A DNA stretch of 64,000 nucleotides from RHKX01 sp963784885 (GTDB lineage Bacteria > Actinomycetota > Thermoleophilia > Solirubrobacterales > 70-9): the NCBI GenBank assembly GCA_963784885.1, contig CAWATA010000004.1:558001-622000 (forward strand). The letters are read 5' to 3'. This document shows positions 34,363 to 42,280 of the stretch, piece after piece. Within the stretch, counting starts at the first letter, position 1; each line of letters starts with the position of its first letter. The position numbers were made by a program, and so were the translations under genes. The notes under the pieces are model-generated. The model was not told the origin of the DNA, ran no database searches, and saw nothing but the letters and a program-made list of their open reading frames with translations.

Positions 34363-35670
34363 ATGGCTTCCAAGCGCCAGATATTCGTCGGCGGCGTGCC
34401 GATCGGTGGCGGCGCCCCGGTCGCGGTCCAGACGATGACGAAGACCGAGACCGCCAACCTCGGGGCGACGATGGAGCAGATCAGGACGGTCGCGGACGCC
34501 GGCGCGGACCTGGTCCGCGTCGCCGTCCCGCGCGAGAAGGACGCCGACGCCCTGAGGACGATCGTCGCGGAGTCGCCGATCCCGGTCATCGCCGACATCC
34601 ACTTCAACCACACGCTCGCGCTCAAGGCGATCGATGCCGGGGCCCACTGCATCCGGCTGAACCCGGGCAACATCGGCGGCCGCGACAAGGTCGCCGAGGT
34701 GGCGGTCCGGGCGACCGAGCGGAACGTGCCGATGCGGATCGGGGTCAACTCGGGATCACTGCCCAAGCACCTGCACGAACTCGAGCGCACCGCTCCGGTG
34801 GAGGCCCTGGTCACCGCTGCGGCCGAGTTCGTCGAACTCATGGAAAGCCTCGACTTCACCGACTTCAAGGTCTCGATCAAGTCGACGAACGTCCCGAACA
34901 CGATCGCCGCCAACCGCCTGCTCGCGGAGAAGATCCCCTACCCGATCCACCTCGGGATCACCGAGGCGGGGACCAAGTGGTCGGGCGCGCTGAAGTCGTC
35001 GGTCGGCCTCGGGACGCTGTTGGCCGACGGGGTCGGCGACACGATCCGGATCAGCCTCTCGACCTTCCATGCCGAGGAGGAGGTCAAGGTCGCCTGGGAG
35101 ATCCTCAAGGCCCTTCAGCTCCGCGAGCGGGGTCCGGTGCTGATCGCATGTCCGACCTGCGGCCGCCTGCAGTTCGACATGGACACCGTCGTCGCCGAGA
35201 TCGAGCAGCGCCTCGAGGCCTACACCGAGCCGATCGAGGTTGCCGTGCTCGGTTGTGCCGTCAACGGCATCGGCGAGGCGTCGCACGCCGATTTCGGGAT
35301 CACGGGAGCCAAGGACGAGGGCCTGATCTTCGCTCACGGCAAGCCGCTGCGGAAGATCCCCCAGGCCGAGCTCGTCGACACGCTGTTCGAGGAGATCGAC
35401 AAGTCGCTGGGCCGGGACGGCGAGATCGAGGTCGACGACTCCGAGGCCGCGGCCGGTGCCGCCTGGCTGCAGCGGATCGAGGAGGAGAACGCCGGTGATC
35501 TGACGCCCGAGAAGCTGGCGGCGATGGAGAAGGCGGCCGCCGAGAGCGGCGAGGACATCACTGCGCCCGGCGCCGGTGACGAGCCCTACCTGAAGCCCGT
35601 AAAGGGCCGGAAGGTCGAGCTCGGCGAAGAGGCGAGCCCGACCTCGGGCCGCCGCTTCACGCGTGCCTAG
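34363..35670 (+). CDS. ispG: 4-hydroxy-3-methylbut-2-enyl diphosphate synthase, with C-terminal extension
   Basis: A 435-residue [4Fe-4S] enzyme converting MEcPP to HMBPP in the MEP pathway. The TIM barrel begins with VGGVPIGGGAPVAVQTMTKT, and RLNPGNIGGRDKV and KVSIKSTNV follow. The cluster cysteines are in IACPTCGRLQFD and AVLGCAVNGIGEA. About 65 residues beyond the usual end form an acidic tail (DDSEAAAGAAWLQRIEEENA and on) not needed for catalysis. It is separated from dxr/rseP by five genes and has its own -10. The -10 position and family N-terminus support ATG 34363 rather than GTG 34357. Confidence 0.95.
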   Translation: MASKRQIFVGGVPIGGGAPVAVQTMTKTETANLGATMEQIRTVADAGADLVRVAVPREKDADALRTIVAESPIPVIADIHFNHTLALKAIDAGAHCIRLNPGNIGGRDKVAEVAVRATERNVPMRIGVNSGSLPKHLHELERTAPVEALVTAAAEFVELMESLDFTDFKVSIKSTNVPNTIAANRLLAEKIPYPIHLGITEAGTKWSGALKSSVGLGTLLADGVGDTIRISLSTFHAEEEVKVAWEILKALQLRERGPVLIACPTCGRLQFDMDTVVAEIEQRLEAYTEPIEVAVLGCAVNGIGEASHADFGITGAKDEGLIFAHGKPLRKIPQAELVDTLFEEIDKSLGRDGEIEVDDSEAAAGAAWLQRIEEENAGDLTPEKLAAMEKAAAESGEDITAPGAGDEPYLKPVKGRKVELGEEASPTSGRRFTRA

Positions 35671-35712
35671 CCCGCTTGCGGAAAGCGCTCTCCCGGCCGG
35701 GGCGGGGCCGCA

Positions 35713-35718
35713 TAGAGT
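35713..35718 (+). promoter_or_regulatory. -10 hexamer TAGAGT of the GNAT gene
   Basis: TAGAGT ends 7 nt before GTG 35726; no Shine-Dalgarno is present. Confidence 0.45.
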
Positions 35719-35725
35719 GTCGGGA

Positions 35726-36199
35726 GTGGGAGCGAGCGACCGCGACAGCGCCGTCAGGATCAGCCGCGTCGACGTCGTCGACCTCGCGGGGCTGATGCCG
35801 ATGCTGCGCGCCTACTGCGACTTCTACGAGGTCGATCCGCGCGACGATCGGCTCGTCGCCCTCTGCCGGGCGCTGATCGACGATCCCACCGAGGGTGAGC
35901 AGGCGCTGGCCCGGGGCGAGGACGGGGAGCCGCTCGGCTTCGCGACCGTCTACTGGACCTGGCAGACGCTCTACGCCTCCAGGGTCGGGGTCCTCAACGA
36001 TCTGTTCGTCGTTCCCGAAGCCCGGGGCCGCGGCGTCGGCCAGGCACTGATCGAGCACTGCCGGGGCCTCTGCCGGAAGCGGGCCGCCGCGAAGCTGGTC
36101 TGGGAGACGGCGGTCGACAACCACACCGCGCAACGCCTCTACGATGGCATCGGCGCGGAGAAGTCGACCTGGCTGACCTACGAGATCGACGCCTGGTAG
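35726..36199 (+). CDS. GNAT-family N-acetyltransferase
   Basis: A 157-residue acetyltransferase. The acetyl-CoA loop is VVPEARGRGVGQALIEHC (the R/Q-x-x-G-x-G/A type), preceded by the beta-4 strand LNDLFVVPEA and followed by AVDNHTAQRLYDGIGAE (motif B). The N-terminal half has RAYCDFYEVDPRDDRLVALC, typical of a subgroup acting on small amines or protein N-termini. GTG 35726 is chosen because of the -10 spacing; GTG 35717 is also in frame. It stands between ispG and proS with no clear pathway link. The substrate is unknown. Confidence 0.85.
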   Translation: MGASDRDSAVRISRVDVVDLAGLMPMLRAYCDFYEVDPRDDRLVALCRALIDDPTEGEQALARGEDGEPLGFATVYWTWQTLYASRVGVLNDLFVVPEARGRGVGQALIEHCRGLCRKRAAAKLVWETAVDNHTAQRLYDGIGAEKSTWLTYEIDAW

Positions 36200-36233
36200 C
36201 GGTCGCCGCGCCCGACGCCCCGACACGCCCGCG

Positions 36234-37922
36234 ATGACCCGACTCTCCAACTACCTGCTGCCGACGCTCAAGGACGCTCCGGCCGACGCCGAGGCCGTCT
36301 CTCACAAGCTGATGGTCCGCGCCGGCCTCGTGCGCCAGCTCGGCGCCGGGATCTGGACCTGGATGCCCGCCGGCTACCGGTCGGTCAAGAAGGTCGAGCG
36401 GATCATCCGCGAGGAGATGGACGCGATCGGCTGCCACGAGATGCTGATGCCGGTGCTGCAGCCCGCCGAGGCCTGGCAGCGGACCGGCCGCTACGACATC
36501 GACGAGCTCTTCAAGCTCCGCGACCGCCGTGACGCGGAGATGGTCCTCGCGATGACCCATGAGGAGGCGGTTACGACGCATGTCGCCCGCGACATCCGCT
36601 CCTACCGGGACCTGCCGCTGATGCTCTACCACCTTCAGACCAAGGAGCGGGACGAGCCGCGGCCCCGCGCCGGGATCCTGCGGACCCGAGAGTTCACGAT
36701 GAAGGACGCTTACTCGTTCGATCGCGACGAGGCGGGGCTCGAGCGCAGCTACGAGCTCCAGGCCGGGGCCTACGGGCGGATCTTCGATCGCTGCGGCCTG
36801 CGCTGGTACGCGGTCGAGTCCGACGTCGGGATGATGGGCGGCTCCGGCGCTCACGAGTACATGGCTCCCTGCGCCGCGGGCGAGAACGAGGTCGCGCTCG
36901 CACCCGGCTACGCCGCCAACGTCGAGGTGGCGAGCGCGGTCGCCCGGCCGGTCGAGCTTCCGCCGCCGCTCGACGAGCCCCGGGAGGCGCCGACGCCCGG
37001 CCTGACGACGGTCGAGGAGGTCGCCGGCGCGCTCGGCGTCGCAACCGGGGCGCTGATCAAGGCGATGCCGGTCGTCGCCGACGACGGCGAGCTGATCCTC
37101 GTCCTCGTCCGCGGAGACCACCGCCTGAACGAGATCAAGCTGGAGAACCACCTCGAACGCCCGGTCCGTCCGGCCCGGCCCGAGGAGATCGAGTCCGCGA
37201 TCGGGCCGGTCGGCTTCGTCGGGCCGGTCGGCGCCGAGGTCCGGATCCTGATGGACGCGGCGATCTCCGGCGCCGGCCTCGTCACCGGCGCGAATCGGAC
37301 CGACGTTCACCTGATCGGGGTCGAGCCCGGACGCGATTTCGGGTTCGAGGCGTGCGACGTCCGCACCGTCGAGGCCGGCGATCTGACTCCGGCCGGCGAC
37401 CCGATCGAGATCGAAGCGGCGATCGAGGTGGGGAACATCTTCAAGCTCGGAACCCGGTACTCGGAACCGCTCGGGGCCACCTATCTCGACCCCGACGGGA
37501 CCGAGCGGCCGATCGTGATGGGCAGCTACGGCATCGGGCCCGCGCGGATCGTCGCCGCCGCCGTCGAGCAGCGGGCGGACGAGCTCGGGATCTGCTGGCC
37601 GCCCGCGATCGCGCCCTGGGAGGTCCATGTCTGCGCCCTCGGCAAGGGGGGAGACGAGGTCGCCGAGACCGCCGAGGGACTCTATGAAGCGCTCGGCGCC
37701 GACGGCATCGAGGCGCTGCTCGACGATCGTCCCGGCGCCGGGACCGGCGAGAAGCTGACCGACGCCGAGCTGATCGGGTGCCCGCTGCGGATCACCGTCG
37801 GCAAGCGGGGCCTCGCCGACGGCGTCGTCGAGGCGAAGACGCGCGCCGCCGGGGAGGAGGAGCGGATCGCGCTCGACGAGGCGCCCGCCCGCGTCCGCGC
37901 GATCCTCGAAGGACTGAGCTGA
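36234..37922 (+). CDS. proS: Prolyl-tRNA synthetase (bacterial type, with editing domain)
   Basis: A 562-residue class II synthetase. Motif 1 lies near LVRQLGAGIWTWMPAGYRS, motif 2 in PRAGILRTREFTMKDAYSF, and motif 3 in MGSYGIGPARIVAAAVEQ. The editing (INS/YbaK-like) domain between motifs 2 and 3 is present (ELILVLVRGDHRLNEIKLEN), so it should deacylate Ala-tRNA(Pro). The anticodon-binding domain follows (DDRPGAGTGEKLTDAELIG). ATG 36234 gives the family N-terminus (RLSNYLLPTLKDAP). The downstream phosphatidyltransferase starts 5 nt after its stop. Confidence 0.97.
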   Translation: MTRLSNYLLPTLKDAPADAEAVSHKLMVRAGLVRQLGAGIWTWMPAGYRSVKKVERIIREEMDAIGCHEMLMPVLQPAEAWQRTGRYDIDELFKLRDRRDAEMVLAMTHEEAVTTHVARDIRSYRDLPLMLYHLQTKERDEPRPRAGILRTREFTMKDAYSFDRDEAGLERSYELQAGAYGRIFDRCGLRWYAVESDVGMMGGSGAHEYMAPCAAGENEVALAPGYAANVEVASAVARPVELPPPLDEPREAPTPGLTTVEEVAGALGVATGALIKAMPVVADDGELILVLVRGDHRLNEIKLENHLERPVRPARPEEIESAIGPVGFVGPVGAEVRILMDAAISGAGLVTGANRTDVHLIGVEPGRDFGFEACDVRTVEAGDLTPAGDPIEIEAAIEVGNIFKLGTRYSEPLGATYLDPDGTERPIVMGSYGIGPARIVAAAVEQRADELGICWPPAIAPWEVHVCALGKGGDEVAETAEGLYEALGADGIEALLDDRPGAGTGEKLTDAELIGCPLRITVGKRGLADGVVEAKTRAAGEEERIALDEAPARVRAILEGLS

Positions 37923-37927
37923 TCGGG

Positions 37928-38602
37928 GTGGCTTCGGAGGGGAAGCGCCGATCGCTCTCCCGCCGGCGCTTGTTCGGCATCGACCGCTCCGGCCCCGAGC
38001 CGCCGCAGACGCGGGCGGGGCAGCCGCTTCGGCCGTTCACGCTGCCGAACCTGATCGGCTACGTCCGCCTCGCGGCGATCCCGGTCTTTCTGGTCATCGC
38101 CTTCGACTCCGGCGACGGACGGGACGCCCTGGCCTCGGTGATCTTCCTCGCGATTGCGCTCGGGGACCTGCTCGACGGGTTCGTCGCCCGTGCGACCGGC
38201 CAGTACAGCCGGCTCGGGGCGTTGCTCGACCCGGTCGTCGACCGATTGACGATCCTCTCCGGCGCCGCGGTCTGCTGGCACTTCGAGCTGCTGCCCCGTT
38301 GGGCGATCGTCCTGTTGGCGTTCCGGGAGGTGGCGACCCTCGCGCTGGCCCGCTACGGGCTGCGCCACGGCATCGACCTCGAGATCACCTGGGTCGGCCG
38401 GATCGCCGTCTTCCTGATCATGGGCGGGATCTTCTGGTCGATGGTGGTCGATTGGACGATCATCGAGGTCGGGTTCTGCGTCGGCGTCGGCCTCTCGATC
38501 CTGGCGACGGTGCTCTACGTGCGGACCGCCGTCCGGCACCGGCGCGACGACGACGGGGCGGACGGCGTGCAGCCCGCCGTTCAACCTTCAAGTTCTGATT
38601 GA
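37928..38602 (+). CDS. CDP-alcohol phosphatidyltransferase (PgsA-like)
   Basis: A 224-residue membrane enzyme with the CDP-alcohol motif D-G-x2-A-R-x8-G-x3-D-x3-D, seen as DGFVARATGQYSRLGALLDP followed by VVD. About five to six hydrophobic helices surround it (LIGYVRLAAIPVFLVIAFD, AIVLLAFREVATLAL, RIAVFLIMGGIFWSMVV). It would make phosphatidylglycerophosphate or cardiolipin from CDP-diacylglycerol. The PNLIGYVRLAAIP start resembles PgsA. It precedes the FHA/MerR cluster, as pgsA2 is near garA in mycobacteria. The start is uncertain; GTG 37928 is the first good choice. The stop lies inside the next promoter. Confidence 0.87.
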   Translation: MASEGKRRSLSRRRLFGIDRSGPEPPQTRAGQPLRPFTLPNLIGYVRLAAIPVFLVIAFDSGDGRDALASVIFLAIALGDLLDGFVARATGQYSRLGALLDPVVDRLTILSGAAVCWHFELLPRWAIVLLAFREVATLALARYGLRHGIDLEITWVGRIAVFLIMGGIFWSMVVDWTIIEVGFCVGVGLSILATVLYVRTAVRHRRDDDGADGVQPAVQPSSSD

Positions 38603-38626
38603 CCCTTCGGGTGACCGGCCTATAAT
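38599..38626 (+). promoter_or_regulatory. Near-consensus sigma-70 promoter
   Basis: TTGACC (38599-38604) and TATAAT (38621-38626), 16 bp apart, form the best canonical promoter in the window. It overlaps the stop of the phosphatidyltransferase gene and leaves a leader of about 50 nt before ATG 38684, driving the RsiG-like/FHA/MerR genes. Confidence 0.75.
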
Positions 38627-38683
38627 CGCTTCGGCCGGGCGTTTCCGGCTTCCCTGCGACGTCTACGAAAGTTTGGGTGAGTG

Positions 38684-38941
38684 ATGGACGAGACCTTCCC
38701 CGACATCGGCGCGATGAGCGACGAGGAGCTGAAGGAGATGATCGACGAGCTCACCCGCGAGGAGCGGGACGTGTCCTACCGGCGGCGGATGCTGCACGGC
38801 AAGATCGACATCCTCCGCGCCGAGCTCGTCAATCGCCTCCGTACCAACCGTGAGTCCGGCGACGCGCTGATCAGCGGCGCCGACGTCGAGAAGCTCACCG
38901 ACATCCTCGCCGGACGGGTCAGCGGCGGAGAGGGGGTCTAG
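38684..38941 (+). CDS. RsiG-like c-di-GMP-binding anti-sigma protein
   Basis: An 85-residue, almost fully helical protein. Residues 27-42 read E-x3-S-x2-R-x3-H-x3-D (E27, S31, R34, H38, D42), matching the Streptomyces RsiG c-di-GMP motif E-x3-S-x2-R-x3-Q-x3-D with His in place of Gln. Only one motif copy is present, so it would need to homodimerise to hold a c-di-GMP dimer, as single-motif RsiG proteins do in early-branching actinobacteria. RsiG binds a WhiG-type flagellar/sporulation sigma factor; no such sigma gene is in the window. It has its own strong promoter and lies 6 bp before the FHA gene. Confidence 0.8.
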   Translation: MDETFPDIGAMSDEELKEMIDELTREERDVSYRRRMLHGKIDILRAELVNRLRTNRESGDALISGADVEKLTDILAGRVSGGEGV

Positions 38942-38947
38942 CGCCGG

Positions 38948-39418
38948 ATGGCCCTGCACTGCCACGAATGCGGCTTCGTCAACGACGAGGGAGCCAACTA
39001 CTGCCAGAAGTGCGGGGCCTACCTCGGCCGTCCCGAGGGCGCCGATGAGCCCTCGACGCTGACGTACAAGATCGCCGAGACGGGCGATTTTCAGCCCATC
39101 GACATCGACCAGATGGTCGAGGAGGAGGGCGCAGCGCTCGTGATCCGCTCCGGCGGCGGGCGCTCCGGCGAGAGCTTCGCCGTCGATCAGGACCGGATGA
39201 GCATCGGCCGAACCCCCGACGCGCCGATCTTCCTCGACGACGTCACCGTCTCGCGCAACCACGCGTTGCTCGTGCGGCGGCGAGACGGGCTCTACATCGA
39301 CGATCTCGGCTCCCTGAACGGGACCTACGTCAACCGCCACCGGATCGAGTCCCACCTCCTCGAGGACGGCGACGAGATTCAGATCGGCAAGTTCAAGCTC
39401 GGCTTCCTGGAGCGCTGA
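38948..39418 (+). CDS. GarA-like FHA protein with N-terminal zinc ribbon
   Basis: A 156-residue protein. Cysteines at 5, 8, 19 and 22 form a zinc ribbon. A linker with a possible Thr-phosphorylation site (EPSTLTYKI, residues 34-42) leads to an FHA domain (about 62-154) with MSIGRTPDAPIFLDDVTVSR, NHALL and GSLNGTYVNR. The FHA part is very close to mycobacterial GarA / corynebacterial OdhI, which inhibit 2-oxoglutarate dehydrogenase when unphosphorylated and are controlled by Ser/Thr kinases. The zinc ribbon replaces the usual disordered N-terminus with its ETTS motif. The MerR gene follows by 3 bp. Confidence 0.9.
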   Translation: MALHCHECGFVNDEGANYCQKCGAYLGRPEGADEPSTLTYKIAETGDFQPIDIDQMVEEEGAALVIRSGGGRSGESFAVDQDRMSIGRTPDAPIFLDDVTVSRNHALLVRRRDGLYIDDLGSLNGTYVNRHRIESHLLEDGDEIQIGKFKLGFLER

Positions 39419-39421
39419 ACG

Positions 39422-40162
39422 ATGGAACCAGCGACGAAGCCGGCCGCCCGCACCGGTGAGACACGGGACTCGCGCCCGCGCAAGGCGCTGACTATCGGTG
39501 CGGTCTGCAAGGTGCTCGGCCAGGAGTTCGACGACATCTCGATTTCGAAGATCCGCTACCTGGAGGACCAGAAGCTGCTGGCTCCCCGGCGGACCCGCGG
39601 CGGCTACCGCCTCTACAGCCAGGCCGACGTCGAGCAGCTCCGGGCGATCCTGCGGATGCAGCGCGACGAGTTCCTGCCCCTGCGGGTGATCCGCCAGGAG
39701 CTCGCCGCCGGCAAGATCGGAGGCGAGCGCGACCGGGGTGCCCGTGCCGGCGCCACCCGGCGGGCGATGACCCTCGAGGAACCGGACGAGTGGATCGCCC
39801 TCGACGACGTGATCGAGCAGACCGGCGCGACGCCGGAGCTGGTTCGCGAGCTCGAGGACTACGGGATCGTCCAGCCGAAGCAGCGCAACGGCTCCAAGCA
39901 CTTCGACGAGACCGACGTCGAGATAGTTCGCGCGGCGACGGAGCTGTCCCAGTTCGGGGTCGGTGGCCGCAACCTCAGGGTATTTCGCACCTCCGCCGAT
40001 CGCGAGGCGGCACTGCTCGAACAGCTGATGGCACCGTCGCTGCGGTCCCGCAGCCCCGCTCGACGCCAGGAGGCGATCGAGAGCCTCGAGAGCCTCGCCG
40101 CAACCTGCACGCAGCTCAAGCATCTGCTGCTGGTTCGCGACCTCAGGCGCCTGCGCGGCTGA
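39422..40162 (+). CDS. FtsR-like MerR-family regulator
   Basis: A 246-residue regulator with an N-terminal winged HTH (LTIGAVCKVLGQEFDDISIS, KIRYLEDQKLLAPRRTRGGY) and a second MerR-like helical domain (EQTGATPELVRELEDYGIVQ). It matches the Rv1828/FtsR type found beside garA, which in corynebacteria controls ftsZ expression. No metal-binding cysteines of classical MerR sensors are seen. It is in a tight operon with the RsiG-like and FHA genes, so the cluster may link c-di-GMP, phosphorylation and division control. The role is inferred from family and context. Confidence 0.88.
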   Translation: MEPATKPAARTGETRDSRPRKALTIGAVCKVLGQEFDDISISKIRYLEDQKLLAPRRTRGGYRLYSQADVEQLRAILRMQRDEFLPLRVIRQELAAGKIGGERDRGARAGATRRAMTLEEPDEWIALDDVIEQTGATPELVRELEDYGIVQPKQRNGSKHFDETDVEIVRAATELSQFGVGGRNLRVFRTSADREAALLEQLMAPSLRSRSPARRQEAIESLESLAATCTQLKHLLLVRDLRRLRG

Positions 40163-40169
40163 GGTCGCG

Positions 40170-40643
40170 ATGCCGACGGTCGCACGGAGCCGCGTCGTCG
40201 GCGCGAGCCGGGCCGCCGTCTGGTCGCTGATCGCCGACCCGCACAACCTGCCTCGCTGGTGGCCGGAGACGACTCGGGTCGAAGACGTCGAGAGCGGCCC
40301 CGGGGCGCGGCGCAGCCGCTTCACCCAGGTCATGACCACGAGCAAGGGCAGGACGGTGCGAGCGGACTTCCGCTGCAGCGCCGCGACCGCGGGCGAGCGG
40401 CTCGTCTGGGAGCAACGGCTCGAGGGTACGCCCTTCGAGGGCTTCCTCCGCAGCGCCGAGCTCGAGGTCCGGCTCGACGAGGCCTCCGAGGGCTGCTCGG
40501 TCCGGCTCGAGGCGCGACGACGTCTGCGCGGCATGTCCCGGTTAGGCTCGGTGATGATGAGGCGCGCAACCGGCCGTACGCTCAAGCAGGCGCTCGACGG
40601 GATCGAGCGCGCGCTCGTCCCCGTGGCGGAGGCGAGCGGGTGA
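40170..40643 (+). CDS. SRPBCC (polyketide cyclase/START-like) protein
   Basis: A 157-residue protein with the Bet v1-like fold: an N-terminal strand and helix (VGASRAAVWSLIADPHNLPR, WWPETTRVEDVE) and a long C-terminal helix (ATGRTLKQALDGIERALVP). Such domains bind hydrophobic ligands or serve as cyclase/dehydrase or lipid-transfer units. It starts 7 bp after the MerR gene and its stop overlaps the GTG of the AGPS-like flavoenzyme (GTGA), suggesting a shared lipid-related role. The ligand is unknown. Confidence 0.82.
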   Translation: MPTVARSRVVGASRAAVWSLIADPHNLPRWWPETTRVEDVESGPGARRSRFTQVMTTSKGRTVRADFRCSAATAGERLVWEQRLEGTPFEGFLRSAELEVRLDEASEGCSVRLEARRRLRGMSRLGSVMMRRATGRTLKQALDGIERALVPVAEASG

Positions 40644-42280
40644 CCCCGACCCGCGAGATGCTGCGGCGCGATGCCGCCTACGACCGCTGGGGCGAGGCCG
40701 GCGTCGCCGGAGAGCTGGGCCACGCCGCCGAGCGGATGCTCTCCGACGAGCTCGGTGGGGGACAGCCGCTGCCGGCGGTGCCTCTCGGCTCGGTCCGGAT
40801 CGACGCTCCCGCGCCGATCCCCGGAGCGGTGATCGCGGCGGCCGGCGGCGAGGACGCGGTCAGCACCGAGGACGAGGACCGGATCCGCCACGCCGGCGGC
40901 AAGGGCTATGCCGACCTGATCAGAATGCGCAGCGGCCGCGTCGAGAGCGCGCCCGATGCCGTTCTCGCGCCGCCCGATGCCGAGCACGTCGAGGCGACGC
41001 TCGCGGCGTGCGCGGCCGCGGGCGTGGCGGTGGTGCCATTCGGCGGCGGCACCAGCGTTGTCGGCGGCGTCGAGCCCGTGCGGGGGCGCTTCGACCGGCT
41101 CGTCACGCTCGATCTGACCGCGATGCGAAGCGCCGTCGTCGACCCGGTCTCGATGACCGCACGGCTCGGGCCGGGCCTCCGCGGTCCGGAGGCGGAGGCG
41201 GCGCTCAACTCCGAGGGCTTCACGCTCGGCCACTTCCCGCAGTCCTACCGCTACGCGACGATCGGCGGGTATGCCGCCACCCGCTCGGCCGGTCAGGCGT
41301 CGAGCGGCTACGGGCGCTTCGATGCGCTCGCGACTGCGATCGAGCTCACGACCCCCACCGGGACCATCAGGTCGATCGATACGCCGCACACGGCCGCCGG
41401 GCCGTCGCTGCGCGAGCTCGTGCTCGGCTCCGAGGGGATCTTCGGCGTGATCACCGACGTCGGCGTGCGCATCCGCCCGCTGCCGGACCGCAAGCTCTAT
41501 GAGGGTTGGTTCGTCGCCTCGTTCCCGGACGGGATCGAGATCGCCCGTGCCCTCGCGCAGCGCGGGGCACTCCCGGACGTGGTCCGGCTCTCGGACCGCG
41601 AGGAGACGCGGGTCTCGCTGGCGATGTCGGGGCTCGAGGGGTTCAAGCGCCGTGGCCTGGAGGCCTACCTGCGCCTTCGCGGCCGCAGCGACGGCTGCAT
41701 CCTGATCGTCGGCTGGGAGGGCGAGCGCGAGGACGCCGAACGCCGGCGGGAGATCTCGCGGCGCGTGCTCCGCGGCGGTGGTGCCGTCCCACTGGGGGGA
41801 TCCCCGGGTCGCTCATGGGAGCACGGGCGCTACGAGGGTCCGCATCTGCGCGACCTGCTGATCGACCGCGGGATCCTCGTCGAGACGCTCGAGACCTCGC
41901 ACGCCTACGGCAGGCTTGAGGACCTCTACGCGGCCGTGAGAACCGCCCTCGCCGCCGGGATGAGCGCGGGCGGGGGCCGGGGCATCGTCATGTGCCACGT
42001 CTCCCACGTCTACCGGGACGGTGCCAGCCTCTACTTCACGTTCCTGACGCCGGCCCGGCCCGGGGCGGAGATCGAGCAGTGGCGGGGCTTGAAGGCGGCC
42101 GCCTGCGACGCGATCGTCGCGGCGGGTGGGACGATCACCCACCACCACGCCGTCGGTCGCGACCACGCGCCCTACATGGCCGCGGAGGTCGGGGAGCTCG
42201 GGATCGACGCGCTCGTCGCGGTCAAGGAGCGGCTCGACCCGGCCGGGATCATGAATCCCGGCAAGCTCGTCGGCGTGTGA
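40640..42280 (+). CDS. FAD-binding oxidase resembling alkyl-dihydroxyacetonephosphate synthase
   Basis: A 546-residue flavoenzyme of the VAO/PCMH fold. The FAD pyrophosphate loop is VVPFGGGTSVVGGVEPV. A GHFPQSYRYATIGGYAATRS segment and the C-terminal LDPAGIMNPGKLVG are typical of AGPS and of D-lactate/glycolate oxidases. The N-terminal RWGEAG motif and CHVSHVYRDGASLYFTFL favour AGPS, which swaps an acyl for an alkyl chain to make ether lipids. Mycobacteria have a similar gene named agpS. GTG 40640 overlaps the SRPBCC stop. Whether ether lipids are made is not shown; a 2-hydroxyacid dehydrogenase is the alternative. Confidence 0.82.
   Translation: MTPTREMLRRDAAYDRWGEAGVAGELGHAAERMLSDELGGGQPLPAVPLGSVRIDAPAPIPGAVIAAAGGEDAVSTEDEDRIRHAGGKGYADLIRMRSGRVESAPDAVLAPPDAEHVEATLAACAAAGVAVVPFGGGTSVVGGVEPVRGRFDRLVTLDLTAMRSAVVDPVSMTARLGPGLRGPEAEAALNSEGFTLGHFPQSYRYATIGGYAATRSAGQASSGYGRFDALATAIELTTPTGTIRSIDTPHTAAGPSLRELVLGSEGIFGVITDVGVRIRPLPDRKLYEGWFVASFPDGIEIARALAQRGALPDVVRLSDREETRVSLAMSGLEGFKRRGLEAYLRLRGRSDGCILIVGWEGEREDAERRREISRRVLRGGGAVPLGGSPGRSWEHGRYEGPHLRDLLIDRGILVETLETSHAYGRLEDLYAAVRTALAAGMSAGGGRGIVMCHVSHVYRDGASLYFTFLTPARPGAEIEQWRGLKAAACDAIVAAGGTITHHHAVGRDHAPYMAAEVGELGIDALVAVKERLDPAGIMNPGKLVGV

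Noticed and set aside
38663..41389. 908-codon antisense frame across the RsiG-like/FHA/MerR/AGPS-like operon
   Set aside because: The plus-strand proteins have clear family motifs; the antisense product has none.
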